Origin: Prevotella sp.
GTDB taxonomy: Bacteria; Bacteroidota; Bacteroidia; Bacteroidales; Bacteroidaceae
Assembly: GCA_017557405.1 (NCBI GenBank)
Contig: JAFYYV010000043.1
Location: 1 to 54,644, forward strand
Reading direction: 5' to 3'
Length of the DNA stretch: 54,644 nt
Positions 8,784-17,310 of the stretch are shown piece by piece. The stretch's first letter is position 1; every line of letters starts with the position of its first letter. The notes beneath the pieces are model-generated. The model saw nothing but the letters and a program-made list of their open reading frames with translations, had not been told where the DNA came from and did no database searches. The translations under genes were made by a program, and so were the position numbers.

Positions 8784-9710
8784 ATGGCTGTACGTAAAAA
8801 ATACAACAAGAATGTGCTCGGACGCGGACTCGACGAGATTGAGGGCGGCAAAGGGCTCGATGCGCTTATCGATACCACAGGCGTAAAAACGCAAGGTTCA
8901 TCGACCATCAACGAGATTCCGCTCGACCAGATTGAAGCCAACCCCAACCAACCTCGACGCGATTTCGATGAAGAGGCTTTGCGCGAATTGGCCGACAGCA
9001 TCATTCAGATTGGCATCATACAACCTATCACACTAAGACAGGTGGACGATGGTCGCTATCAGATTGTTGCTGGCGAACGTCGTTGGAGAGCCTCGCAATT
9101 GGCAGGACTTGATTCCATCCCCGCTTATATCCGTACTATCAAGGACGAGAACGTGATGGAGATGGCGTTGGTGGAGAACATCCAGCGTGAAGACCTCAAC
9201 GACATTGAGGTGGCTTTGGCCTATCAGCATCTGTTGGAGGGTGATGGAATGACTCAGGACAAGGTTGCCAAGCGAGTGGGAAAGAGCCGCACGTCGGTGA
9301 CTAACTTCCTGCGTTTGCTGAAACTGCCCGCACAGGTGCAGATGGCTTTGCAGAAGAAGGAAATCGACATGGGACATGCTCGTGCCTTGCTTGCTGTGGA
9401 TAGCCCTTCGTTGCAGATAAAACTGTTCAAGGAAATACAAAAGAACGGATATAGCGTCCGCAAGGTGGAGGAGATGGCCCAGCTGTTGAAGAATGGCGAG
9501 GACATCGAAACCGGGAAGAAGAAAATCACGGCGAAAGCAAAATTGCCTGAGGAGTTCAACTTGCTGAAGAAACGGCTCTCCGCCTTCCTGAACACAAAGG
9601 TGCAGATGGTGTACTCGGCGAATGGAAAAGGAAAAATCAGCATTCCTTTTGCCAACGAAGAGGAACTGGAGCACATCATGAACGTGTTTGACAAACTGAA
9701 AGAGCATTAA
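8784..9710 (+). CDS. parB: Chromosome-partitioning protein ParB/Spo0J
   Basis: A 308-residue CTP-dependent DNA clamp. The N-terminal GRGLDEIEGGKGLDALI resembles the usual GRGLDALI leader that contacts ParA. The CTP-binding box GERRWRA is at residues 97-103. The central helix-turn-helix reads MTQDKVAKRVGKSRTSVTNFLRLL, and a C-terminal dimerisation segment follows. I saw no canonical parS palindrome in the window by eye. It is followed 26 bp later by the DUF5683 gene. Confidence 0.97.
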   Translation: MAVRKKYNKNVLGRGLDEIEGGKGLDALIDTTGVKTQGSSTINEIPLDQIEANPNQPRRDFDEEALRELADSIIQIGIIQPITLRQVDDGRYQIVAGERRWRASQLAGLDSIPAYIRTIKDENVMEMALVENIQREDLNDIEVALAYQHLLEGDGMTQDKVAKRVGKSRTSVTNFLRLLKLPAQVQMALQKKEIDMGHARALLAVDSPSLQIKLFKEIQKNGYSVRKVEEMAQLLKNGEDIETGKKKITAKAKLPEEFNLLKKRLSAFLNTKVQMVYSANGKGKISIPFANEEELEHIMNVFDKLKEH

Positions 9711-9736
9711 GAAAAAGGAGAAAACAGATTACGACA

Positions 9737-10483
9737 GTGAAAAGATTTTCTCATAAGGCTATCGCCGTTGCCATGATGATTTGCGCATTGCATCTGACGA
9801 TATCGGTTTCGGCACAGGTGCCCGAAGACAGCGATATCATCTTCATGGAGAACGACTCTACCGACTGGAGCCCTGACGATCGAATCATCGCCGACTCATT
9901 GGTTTGGTTGGAGGACGGTGAAGGCTTGCTTCTGGCTGATACGATTGTTGTTGGTTCCAAACGCGATTGGAGCACATGGCGTCCCGATACCAAACGAGCC
10001 TTGTGGCTGGCCATCGTGTTGCCGGGAGCTGGACAGATATACAACCGAAAGTTTTGGAAACTCCCCATCGTCTATGGTGGATTCGTGGGATGCGCCTACG
10101 CCATGCGATGGAACAACATGATGTACCACGACTATTCGCAGGCTTATCTCGACCTGATGGACGATGATCCGCAAACCCAGAGCTACAACCAGTTCATGCA
10201 TCTGGGAGCACAAATTACGGATAAGAACATTTCGAGATATCAGACGCTCTTCAAAAAGCGTAAAGACAGATTCCGTCGGTGGCGCGACATGAGTTTCTTT
10301 GTGATGGTGGGCGTCTATGCCCTTTCCGTCATCGACGCTTACGTGGACGCTTCTCTCTCTGAGTTCGACATCTCCACCGATTTGAGTATGAGAATCTCGC
10401 CCACCATGATCAACGGCAACACTTGGGAGAGGAATTCTTTCAAATCTTCTGCCATTGGATTGCAGTGTAGTTTGAATTTTTAG
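9737..10483 (+). CDS. DUF5683 family envelope protein
   Basis: A 248-residue protein starting at GTG; this start keeps a complete signal peptide ending near VSA/Q. The middle carries the DUF5683 hallmark: LWLAIVLPGAGQIYNRKFWKLPIVYGGFVGCAYAM, two membrane-associated helices. A third hydrophobic segment is FFVMVGVYALSVIDAYVDA. Function is unknown. The gene is regularly found between parB and an MltD-type transglycosylase in Bacteroidota, which suggests an envelope role in the same operon. Confidence 0.88.
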   Translation: MKRFSHKAIAVAMMICALHLTISVSAQVPEDSDIIFMENDSTDWSPDDRIIADSLVWLEDGEGLLLADTIVVGSKRDWSTWRPDTKRALWLAIVLPGAGQIYNRKFWKLPIVYGGFVGCAYAMRWNNMMYHDYSQAYLDLMDDDPQTQSYNQFMHLGAQITDKNISRYQTLFKKRKDRFRRWRDMSFFVMVGVYALSVIDAYVDASLSEFDISTDLSMRISPTMINGNTWERNSFKSSAIGLQCSLNF

Positions 10484-10529
10484 AAAACAACCAAAAACAA
10501 ATATAAACAGAAAGGATTAAACAGTAGAT

Positions 10530-12101
10530 ATGAAGAAACTGAAGTATTTAATAGCAGTAATGATGTTCTTGCTTTGCCCTGGTATCATGCAGGCGCAAAT
10601 AGTGATTGACGACCAGGATGACGAGGATGATATCGAACTCATTGACGAAGACGACGAAGATGATGAGGACGATGAAGATGACATTGACGACCTTGATGAC
10701 GAAGATGACGAGGACGACGAGGATGATATGGATGAAGATGAAGAGGATGGCGATGTGGTTCACAGCGACGATGATGCCGTGTTTGTGAGAAACGCAAAGG
10801 GAGAGAACGAGGAGATTGATGTCCCCGAGGCATTGACTGTTGAACTCGACAGCATGCTTTACGACTACAGCACACGTAACTATCTCTCCATTGATAGCAC
10901 TTGCAACCTTCCCAACTATAATCCTGCGTTTGAAGAAGAGGTCTATATCAAGCGACTAAGCCAGCTGCCAACGGTTATGGAAATGGCTTATAACGATGTC
11001 GTCAGGAAATTCATCGATAGATATAGTGGACAACTACGGCGTTCGGTCAGTTTGATGTTGGGGGCGCAGAACTTTTATATGCCCATCTTTGAAGAGGCAC
11101 TCGAAAGTTACAATCTGCCTCTTGAACTGAAATATCTGCCCGTCATCGAGTCGGCACTCAATCCAAAGGCTGTCTCGCATGCTGGAGCCACAGGTTTGTG
11201 GCAGTTCATGATAGGAACAGGCAAGCAATACGGATTGGAAGTGAACTCGTTGGTCGATGAGCGACGCGATCCCATTCTTTCTTCGTATGCTGCCGCCCAT
11301 TATCTCAGCGACCTCTATCGCATCTTTGGCGATTGGAATCTCGTCATTGCCGCTTACAACTGTGGACCTGAGAACATCAACAAGGCCATCCATCGTGCAA
11401 ATGGAGCACGCGATTATTGGCAGATCTATCCTTACCTCCCACGAGAGACACGAGGATATGTTCCCGCTTTCATCGCCGCCAATTACATCATGAACTATTA
11501 TTGCGAGCACAATATCTGCCCTCTGATGACTCGTCTGCCTGAAAAGTCGGATACCGTGATGGTGGATCGCAATGTTCATTTCGAGCAAATCGCCCATGTG
11601 TTGAATCTTGACATCGAGCAGATCAAGAACCTCAATCCGCAATATCGTCGCGATATCGTGAACGGACTCACCAAACCTTCTGCCATTCGACTTCCGGCCA
11701 ACATGGTCAATCTTTTCATCGACAACCAAGACTCCATTTTTGCCTACAAAGCCGATGTCTTGTTGACAAAGCGCGCTGTGGTAGCCGTCAACGACGATGT
11801 GCCAATGTACAAGAAGCCTGTTGTGCGCAAGAGTACAAAGTCTAGGAGAGGAAAGACTGTGAGATCCAGCAAGTCGCGCCGTGGAAAGAATGTCAGGGCT
11901 ACGAGTTCAAGAAGTCGCGTGAAAGGAAGGGCAACATCCACCGCTCGTAAGAAAGCCTCTACCACACGTAAGAAGACTACGACCGCTCGCAAGAAGACGA
12001 CGACTGCTCGTAAGAAGACCACTACCGCCCGTAAACGCACGAACACGGCAGCCAAGAAAAAGGCGCCCGCTCGTAAGAGTACTGCCAAGAGAAGACGTTA
12101 A
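10530..12101 (+). CDS. mltD: MltD-type lytic transglycosylase with acidic and basic tails
   Basis: A 523-residue secreted protein. A signal peptide (1 to about 22) is followed by an almost pure Asp/Glu stretch (about residues 26-80). A lytic transglycosylase domain (about 160-320) has the catalytic Glu207 in LPVIESALNP and the supporting GATGLWQFMIGTGKQYGL and IAAYNCGPENINKAI. One LysM-like segment follows (near VDRNVHFEQIAHVLNLD). The last 95 residues are Lys/Arg-rich like histone H1, with seven-residue TTTARKK repeats. It should cleave peptidoglycan glycan strands in the periplasm. Ordinary MltD ends in LysM repeats; opposite-charge tails of this length are unusual. It is the fourth gene of the parA run. 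Confidence 0.9.
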   Translation: MKKLKYLIAVMMFLLCPGIMQAQIVIDDQDDEDDIELIDEDDEDDEDDEDDIDDLDDEDDEDDEDDMDEDEEDGDVVHSDDDAVFVRNAKGENEEIDVPEALTVELDSMLYDYSTRNYLSIDSTCNLPNYNPAFEEEVYIKRLSQLPTVMEMAYNDVVRKFIDRYSGQLRRSVSLMLGAQNFYMPIFEEALESYNLPLELKYLPVIESALNPKAVSHAGATGLWQFMIGTGKQYGLEVNSLVDERRDPILSSYAAAHYLSDLYRIFGDWNLVIAAYNCGPENINKAIHRANGARDYWQIYPYLPRETRGYVPAFIAANYIMNYYCEHNICPLMTRLPEKSDTVMVDRNVHFEQIAHVLNLDIEQIKNLNPQYRRDIVNGLTKPSAIRLPANMVNLFIDNQDSIFAYKADVLLTKRAVVAVNDDVPMYKKPVVRKSTKSRRGKTVRSSKSRRGKNVRATSSRSRVKGRATSTARKKASTTRKKTTTARKKTTTARKKTTTARKRTNTAAKKKAPARKSTAKRRR

Positions 12102-12164
12102 TCATCTCGTATAACCATATTATATATAATAAAGTGACATCTGTCGCTTAAAACTCAACACCCT

Positions 12165-14414
12165 ATGACCACTGACGAAGACAAACTTATCAACGACGCA
12201 TTTCAGCATCTGCTCGATAGCTACCTTGCGTCACGACATCGTAAAAAGGTCGACATCATCACAAAGGCCTTCAATTTCGCTCGACAGGCACACAAAGGAG
12301 TGCGCCGACTCTCGGGCGAGCCTTACATCATGCATCCCATCTCCGTTGCGCAAATAGCATGTGAGGAGATGGGACTCGGCTCTATCAGCATCTGCTCTGC
12401 ACTGCTTCACGATGTCGTTGAAGACACCGACTACACAGTCGAAGACATTTCAAACATCTTCGGGGCCAAGGTCGCCCAAATCGTTGACGGACTTACAAAA
12501 ATCAGTGGTGGTATCTTCGGAGACCAAGCTTCGGCGCAAGCCGAGAACTTCAAGAAGTTGTTGCTCACGATGAGTGATGACATACGAGTCATCCTCATCA
12601 AGATTTGCGACCGCTTGCATAACATGCGAACCCTCGATTCGCAACCAGCCAACAAGCAGTACAAGATCGCTGGTGAGACGCTCTATATCTATGCTCCATT
12701 GGCTAATCGACTCGGACTCAACAAAATCAAGACCGAACTCGAAAACCTCAGTTTCAAGTTCGAACATCCCGAGGAGTACGAGAACATCAGTCGCAAACTC
12801 TCGATGACCAAGGAGCAGCGTGACAAACTCTTCGAGCAATTTACCGAACCGATTCGCGAAGAACTCGACAAGATGAACCTCACGTATGAAATCAAGGCAC
12901 GCGTCAAAAGCCCTTATTCCATTTGGAACAAGATGCAGACAAAACATGTGCCCTTCGAAGAGGTTTACGACATCCTTGCCGCACGCATCATCTTCACACC
13001 CAACAAACGCGAAGACGAGATCAACGAATGTTTCAACATCTATGTGGCCATCAGCAAAATCTACAAGTCGCACCCCGACAGATTGCGCGATTGGCTGAAC
13101 CATCCAAAAGCCAACGGATATCAGGCGCTTCATGTCACATTGATGTCCAAGCAAGGTCGATGGATTGAGGTTCAGATACGCTCCGACCGCATGAACGAAG
13201 TGGCAGAGCAAGGTTTTGCTGCTCATTGGAAATACAAGGACGGAGACAATACCGACGAAAACGAGATTGCTGAGGATGAGGGCGAACTCAACGATTGGCT
13301 GCGCACCATCAAGGAAATCCTCGATGACCCGCAACCTGATGCAATGGACTTCCTCGATGCCATCAAACTCAATCTCTTTGCCAGCGAGATCTTCGTATTC
13401 ACGCCAAAGGGTGAGATTATAACCATGCCTGCAGGTTGTACCGCACTCGACTTCGCCTTCCAGATTCACACTTTCCTCGGATCGCATTGTATAGGAGCCA
13501 AAGTCAATCACAAACTAGTGCCACTCAGCCACAAACTGCAAAGTGGAGACCAGGTTGAGATTCTTTCCTCCAAGGCGCAACATGTGCAACCCGAATGGGT
13601 TAACTTCGTCTCTACTGCTAAGGCCAAAGGAAAAATACACGCCATTCTCCGTCGTGAGGCTCGTGAGATACAGAAGAAAGGACAAATCATGTTGCAGGAA
13701 TTCCTTGAAAAACACGAGATTCAACTCAACACGTCTGTTCTTGACAAACTCTGCGATCTCCACGAAATCCAGAATCACGACAATCTTCTTCAAGCCATCG
13801 GACAACGAAACATCATTCTTGGTGAAAAAGACATCGACCATCTGCACGGAAAGAAGAGTAGCTCGGGATGGAAGAAGTATGTGCCATTTATCAACTCACA
13901 GAAGAAGAGCGAGAAGACGGTCAAGGCTCAACGTTCGCTTCTCACGGTGGGCAAGGACTTTAACAAGAAGATTCCTTGTTACATCACAGAGGAGACCATT
14001 CAGATGTACATCTTCCCACAATGCTGCCATCCCATACCTGGCGACGACATCCTGGGATATATCGACAACAAAAACCACGTTGAGATTCACAAGCGAAACT
14101 GTCCTGTAGCATCGCGACTCAAGTCTTCCTATGGAAACAAAATCCTTGATGCCAAATGGGTGATGCATAATCAAATCTATTTCGATGCCACCATCCAATT
14201 ACGTGGCATTGACAGAAAAGGAATATTGCACGACATCGCCGACATCATCTCTGACAAGCTTGACACTAACATTCATCGAATCCTACTCACTAGCGATGAA
14301 GGCATTTTCGAAGGGAAAATCGAACTTCGCGTGCACGATCGAAACGAAATGCCTACCATCATACAACTGCTTAAAGACGTTGAAGGACTGCAAGAAGTCA
14401 AGCAAATCTTGTAA
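12165..14414 (+). CDS. spoT: Bifunctional (p)ppGpp synthetase/hydrolase Rel/SpoT
   Basis: A 749-residue stringent-response enzyme. The HD hydrolase domain comes first (HPISVAQIACEEMGLG, with the metal-binding His82-Asp83 in LLHDVVEDTDY). The synthetase domain follows (VKSPYSIWNKMQ, DILAARIIF, NGYQALHVTLMSKQGRWIEVQIRSD), then a TGS domain (FVFTPKGEIITMPAGCTALDFAFQIH) and a C-terminal ACT domain. The HD motif is intact, so both activities are expected. It closes the parA-parB-DUF5683-mltD block. Confidence 0.96.
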   Translation: MTTDEDKLINDAFQHLLDSYLASRHRKKVDIITKAFNFARQAHKGVRRLSGEPYIMHPISVAQIACEEMGLGSISICSALLHDVVEDTDYTVEDISNIFGAKVAQIVDGLTKISGGIFGDQASAQAENFKKLLLTMSDDIRVILIKICDRLHNMRTLDSQPANKQYKIAGETLYIYAPLANRLGLNKIKTELENLSFKFEHPEEYENISRKLSMTKEQRDKLFEQFTEPIREELDKMNLTYEIKARVKSPYSIWNKMQTKHVPFEEVYDILAARIIFTPNKREDEINECFNIYVAISKIYKSHPDRLRDWLNHPKANGYQALHVTLMSKQGRWIEVQIRSDRMNEVAEQGFAAHWKYKDGDNTDENEIAEDEGELNDWLRTIKEILDDPQPDAMDFLDAIKLNLFASEIFVFTPKGEIITMPAGCTALDFAFQIHTFLGSHCIGAKVNHKLVPLSHKLQSGDQVEILSSKAQHVQPEWVNFVSTAKAKGKIHAILRREAREIQKKGQIMLQEFLEKHEIQLNTSVLDKLCDLHEIQNHDNLLQAIGQRNIILGEKDIDHLHGKKSSSGWKKYVPFINSQKKSEKTVKAQRSLLTVGKDFNKKIPCYITEETIQMYIFPQCCHPIPGDDILGYIDNKNHVEIHKRNCPVASRLKSSYGNKILDAKWVMHNQIYFDATIQLRGIDRKGILHDIADIISDKLDTNIHRILLTSDEGIFEGKIELRVHDRNEMPTIIQLLKDVEGLQEVKQIL

Positions 14415-14466
14415 TCGATTGGCCGTCTCAATTCGATAAAAAACGAATCAACTTAACAAGTCAGGT

Positions 14467-15495
14467 ATGGAAAAGAACCAGAAGAACATTAAAAGGATGA
14501 GCAAGAGACGTTTTCTGCCTCTCTTTTTATCATTTCTCCTTTGTCCTCTGTCCTTTAGCGAAGCGTTTGCCGCTTCACCCTACGACAATCCTGACACGAT
14601 TTTCGTTGCTCGCGATGGAACAGGCCAATTCCGAAACATCGATGATGCCATCGAGGTGTGCCGCGCCTTCATGGATTACCACAAGGTCATCTTTGTCAAG
14701 CGAGGCGTTTATAAGGAGAAACTCATCATTCCATCTTGGGTTGATAATATCGAGATTTGTGGTGAAGACCGCGATAATACCATCATCACCTACGACGATC
14801 ATGCGAATATAAAGCTTCCAGGTACTGACCGCGGTATGGGTACTTTCCGTACCTATACTCTTAAAATCGAGGGCAACAGCATCACGCTCAAGAACATCAC
14901 TATCGAGAACAACTCCGCTCGATTGGGGCAAGCCGTAGCACTTCACACCGAGGGCGACCGACTTGTTTTCATCAACTGCCGACTTCTCGGGCATCAAGAC
15001 ACACTCTATACAGGCAAAGCTGGTACTCGCCTCTATTTCAACTCTTGCTACATCGAAGGCACTACCGATTTCATTTTCGGTCCTTCTACTGCTTGGTTTG
15101 AGAATTGCGAAATCAAAAGCAAAGCCAACTCATACATCACGGCAGCTTCAACCCCTACCGACCAACCGTATGGTTACATTTTCAACCACTGCCGACTCAC
15201 CGCCTTCGAAGGAGCTGATAAAGTATATCTTGGGCGCCCTTGGAGACCTTATGCCTACACGCTTTTCATGAATTGCGAACTCGGAGGACACATCCGCCCC
15301 GAAGGATGGGAGAATTGGCGTAATCCTGAAAACGAGAAGACTGCCCGCTACCTTGAATACAATAATACTGGTGCAGGCGCTGCAAAGGAACAACGCGTTT
15401 CGTGGAGTAGGCAGCTCACCAAGAAAGAGGCGCAAAACATCACTCTCGAAAACGTTTTCCACCAAACCAGCAACTGGATTCCAGCTTTGCCTTGA
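14467..15495 (+). CDS. Secreted pectinesterase (carbohydrate esterase family 8)
   Basis: A 342-residue protein that removes methyl esters from homogalacturonan. A signal peptide ends near FAAS. Family motifs appear in order: RGVYKEKL, QAVAL (from Gln155), GHQDTLYT (catalytic Asp178), GTTDFIFG (catalytic Asp201) and YLGRPW (Arg257). Length is normal for a single-domain enzyme. The signal-peptide code is a run of TTTC/CTTT repeats ending in TTTAGCGAAGC, shared with another gene in this window. No other pectin gene is adjacent, so it may act with a pectin locus elsewhere. Confidence 0.95.
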   Translation: MEKNQKNIKRMSKRRFLPLFLSFLLCPLSFSEAFAASPYDNPDTIFVARDGTGQFRNIDDAIEVCRAFMDYHKVIFVKRGVYKEKLIIPSWVDNIEICGEDRDNTIITYDDHANIKLPGTDRGMGTFRTYTLKIEGNSITLKNITIENNSARLGQAVALHTEGDRLVFINCRLLGHQDTLYTGKAGTRLYFNSCYIEGTTDFIFGPSTAWFENCEIKSKANSYITAASTPTDQPYGYIFNHCRLTAFEGADKVYLGRPWRPYAYTLFMNCELGGHIRPEGWENWRNPENEKTARYLEYNNTGAGAAKEQRVSWSRQLTKKEAQNITLENVFHQTSNWIPALP

Positions 15496-15499
15496 CACT

Positions 15500-15822
15500 T
15501 GTGTGACAATTAGGACAATTAGACAGTCGTTTTTTACACGCTTCAAATCATTGAACATTGAAGATTGAACATTGAACATGAATGAGGCTGTTTTCAAGTA
15601 GCAATTTCTACAGCTGAAAATAGAGATATAAACCTACAAATCAACAACTATATCTATATAAATGTATATATATCATATAATATATATGTTAATATATATA
15701 TAATTATTATTAATTATTATTAATTAATTATTGTAACTTGTTGATAATCAGTCCCATGCGCGAATAACTCAAAATTGGGGCACGCAAAAAAGGGGTGTCT
15801 AATTGTCCCAATTGTCACACGC
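15500..15822. repeat. Inverted repeat pair, about 42 bp, around an AT-rich core
   Basis: The plus strand of 15500-15541 and the minus strand of 15780-15822 align with roughly 34 of 43 positions identical, including GTGTGACAATT and GGACAATTAGACA without a mismatch, then six T residues. The arms enclose about 240 bp of AT-rich DNA. Outlines of this kind fit a miniature inverted-repeat element or two opposed copies of an intergenic repeat. Confidence 0.75.
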
Positions 15823-15966
15823 ATGGGTTTTGCGCCCGAAATTGCCCTTTCGGAAGTGGCTGAAAAGTGATGGTTTGTGCCGAAAATAGCATAAAATGAC
15901 TCAAGAACCACCATTTTCGAATGATAAAGCATCGTTTTTAGAGCACATTCGAATGCCTTGTCAGAG

Positions 15967-16076
15967 GTGGCATCTAAGCCCCTCATAGCATAGCTTTGAC
16001 CGCGTCATTCCATAGCTTTGACCACCTCATTTGTGGCTTTTGACAACGCTATTTGTGGTCTTTGATAGTCGTAATA
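15967..16076. repeat. Degenerate 22-bp tandem array, five units
   Basis: Five consecutive 22-bp blocks start at 15967, 15989, 16011, 16033 and 16055. The second and third both begin CATAGCTTTGACC, and the others keep parts of a common outline with TTTGA in the middle and an AT-rich end. The period is exact although the bases diverge, and it is not a multiple of three. The array abuts the tRNA terminator. Confidence 0.7.
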
Positions 16077-16107
16077 AAAAAAGAGAAACCAAACATCTGG
16101 TTTCTCT
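16074..16107 (-). terminator. Terminator of the tRNA-Val transcript
   Basis: On the minus strand a 10-bp perfect stem (AGAGAAACCA with TGGTTTCTCT, 16082-16107) is followed by a run of seven T residues. It lies 6 bp past the 3' end of the tRNA. Confidence 0.92.
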
Positions 16108-16113
16108 CTTTCG

Positions 16114-16188
16114 TAGGGACGCCCGGGCTCGAACCGGGGACCTCTGCAATGTGACTGCAGCGCTCTAAACCAACTGGGCTACGCCCCT
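16114..16188 (-). tRNA. tRNA-Val (CAC)
   Basis: A 75-nt cloverleaf on the minus strand: acceptor AGGGGCG pairing with CGTCCCT (one G-U), T8 A9, a D arm with GGTT, anticodon stem CTGCA/TGCAG around loop GTCACAT, T arm CCCGG TTCGAGC CCGGG and A73. By position the anticodon is CAC, which reads GUG (valine). Odd points are a D-stem C-A mismatch, an A1-U72 end pair and G32 in the anticodon loop. CCA is not encoded. It has its own promoter and terminator. Confidence 0.85.
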
Positions 16189-16206
16189 AGCTTTCAGTTG
16201 CGACTG

Positions 16207-16238
16207 CAAAGGTACAAATAAATTTCGCTCCGAACAAA
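16207..16238 (-). promoter_or_regulatory. Promoter of the tRNA-Val gene
   Basis: On the minus strand TTTG (16238-16235), a 20-nt spacer and TACCTTTG (16214-16207), 19 bp before the tRNA. Confidence 0.8.
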
Positions 16239-16364
16239 TTTTTCGCCCACTTTTTTCTGAGGGTTTTTCTTTTCCTTTTTTGTTCGATGGTCAACAGCCA
16301 ATCAGCTCTGCCCATAAACATGTGCAGATGCTATACCTTATTAATATATGATGCTGATGACTTT

Positions 16365-16835
16365 TTAGTCTTTGGGTACGCCCAACTCTTCCCTTGTCTT
16401 GTCAATCCACTCATTATCGTCCACGACAGTCTTACCGTTGGCGGTTTGAGAGGCGACTTCGCTGAGTTCACGCATCAGCTTGTCGAAGTCGGGGAATTGT
16501 TCATCGATCTTCTTGCCTTCGGCATCGATATCGAGATCGGCTGCGTTTCCTTCCTCAATCTTCTTCATGATTTCGTGTGTGGCAACCGCCATCGGCTTAT
16601 AAGCCAAAAAAGCCTGTTTTATCACATCCTTCCACTCGTCGACGCTCCAGTTTGCGCCTTCAGCCTTGGCTTTGGCAACAATGTCGGCCAGCGACATCGA
16701 TTCTTCTGCTTGTGCCTCTTCGGCTACCACTTCTGTTGAGCCTTCTCCTTCTGCAGGGGCGGCTTTCTTGTTTTCACATGCAGCAAAAGCCATCACAAAG
16801 GCTGCTGCGATGAACATGAATAATGCTTTCTTCAT
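16365..16835 (-). CDS. Small lipoprotein of unknown function
   Basis: A 156-residue protein with a lipoprotein signal (hydrophobic residues 4-18 then FAAC, lipid-attachment Cys near residue 20). A Glu/Ala-rich linker follows (GEGSTEVVAEEAQAEE), then a helical domain of about 110 residues (MSLADIVAKAKAEGANWSVDEWKDVIKQAF). I do not recognise a family. It is probably on the outer or inner membrane facing the periplasm. It is a single gene with its own promoter. Confidence 0.8.
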   Translation of the reverse strand: MKKALFMFIAAAFVMAFAACENKKAAPAEGEGSTEVVAEEAQAEESMSLADIVAKAKAEGANWSVDEWKDVIKQAFLAYKPMAVATHEIMKKIEEGNAADLDIDAEGKKIDEQFPDFDKLMRELSEVASQTANGKTVVDDNEWIDKTREELGVPKD

Positions 16836-16906
16836 CTTTTTAGGTTTTTGATGGTTATTGGTTTTGTTTTTTCTTCCCTTTCAGTCGTGTTATGGAAGGG
16901 ACGTTG

Positions 16907-16938
16907 CAAAGATATAAAATAAAGAGATAAGAGCCAAA
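16907..16938 (-). promoter_or_regulatory. Promoter of the small lipoprotein gene
   Basis: On the minus strand TTTG (16938-16935), a 20-nt spacer and TATCTTTG (16914-16907). The leader is about 70 nt. Confidence 0.8.
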
Positions 16939-17250
16939 TTTATTTAGAAAACTATGTATAAGCTTGTCTCCCTCGTAAAAACGAAAAGGCACAAAAAACC
17001 CATGAGTGTTTCGCAACAGTCATGGTGTTTGTTTCTTGTTCTCTAACTAACTTATTATCAACTATTCATTACTTCTTCTTATAATCTTCTAGTTTTTCTT
17101 CAATTTGCCTTCCCTATGAAAACAATGTTCAGTTTCAAGTGTTTCTTTCTTTTTGGAAATATAAGGTACATGTTATCATATATTTCCCTTTCTGAGTGCA
17201 AAATTAAAACCTTTATGGCAAAAATCCATCCTTTGAGTACAAAAAAAACA

Positions 17251-17264
17251 CGTAAACGTTTGCG
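17251..17264. promoter_or_regulatory. Putative LacI-family operator
   Basis: CGTAAACGTTTGCG is a near-perfect palindrome with the central CG typical of LacI/CcpA-type operators (core AAACGTTT at 17254-17261). It covers the TTTG promoter box of the downstream LacI-type gene, so bound protein would block transcription of its own gene and of the two hydrolases behind it. Confidence 0.7.
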
Positions 17265-17290
17265 CTTTTAACCTTATTTTGTTACTTTTG
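17259..17290 (+). promoter_or_regulatory. Promoter of the LacI-type regulator and hydrolase operon
   Basis: TTTG at 17259-17262, a 20-nt spacer and TACTTTTG at 17283-17290; start codon 20 bp on. The TTTG lies inside the palindromic operator. Confidence 0.8.
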
Positions 17291-17310
17291 CAACAACTAA
17301 CTTTATCAAC

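Larger units (their letters stand above)
15496..16113. other. Repeat-rich intergenic region without a supported gene
   Basis: Between the pectinesterase and the tRNA lie, in order: a pair of inverted repeat arms (15500-15541 and 15780-15822), tandem ATTGAACATTGAA runs near 15552-15580, an AT-only stretch (about 15650-15732), an array of five 22-bp units (15967-16076) and a terminator. An 88-codon minus frame (15720-15986) has no known domain and crosses the repeats, so I do not call it. Confidence 0.75.
16836..17310. other. Divergent intergenic region between lipoprotein and lacI-type gene
   Basis: No gene seen. It holds the lipoprotein promoter (16907-16938), a possible leader hairpin TCCCTT/AAGGGA near 16875-16902, an isolated TAATTTTG box on the minus strand (17199-17206) with no gene behind it, and the LacI operator and promoter at 17251-17290. 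Confidence 0.7.

Noticed and set aside
12165-13511. Long minus-strand frame opposite rel/spoT (12450-13511)
   Set aside because: Shadow of a clearly conserved gene; no independent motif.
15720-15986. 88-codon minus frame in the repeat-rich gap
   Set aside because: It crosses an inverted-repeat arm and touches the 22-bp array; no domain, no promoter and no ribosome site.
15967-16076. Possible CRISPR array
   Set aside because: The 22-bp units are contiguous with no spacers and are too diverged; no cas genes in the window.
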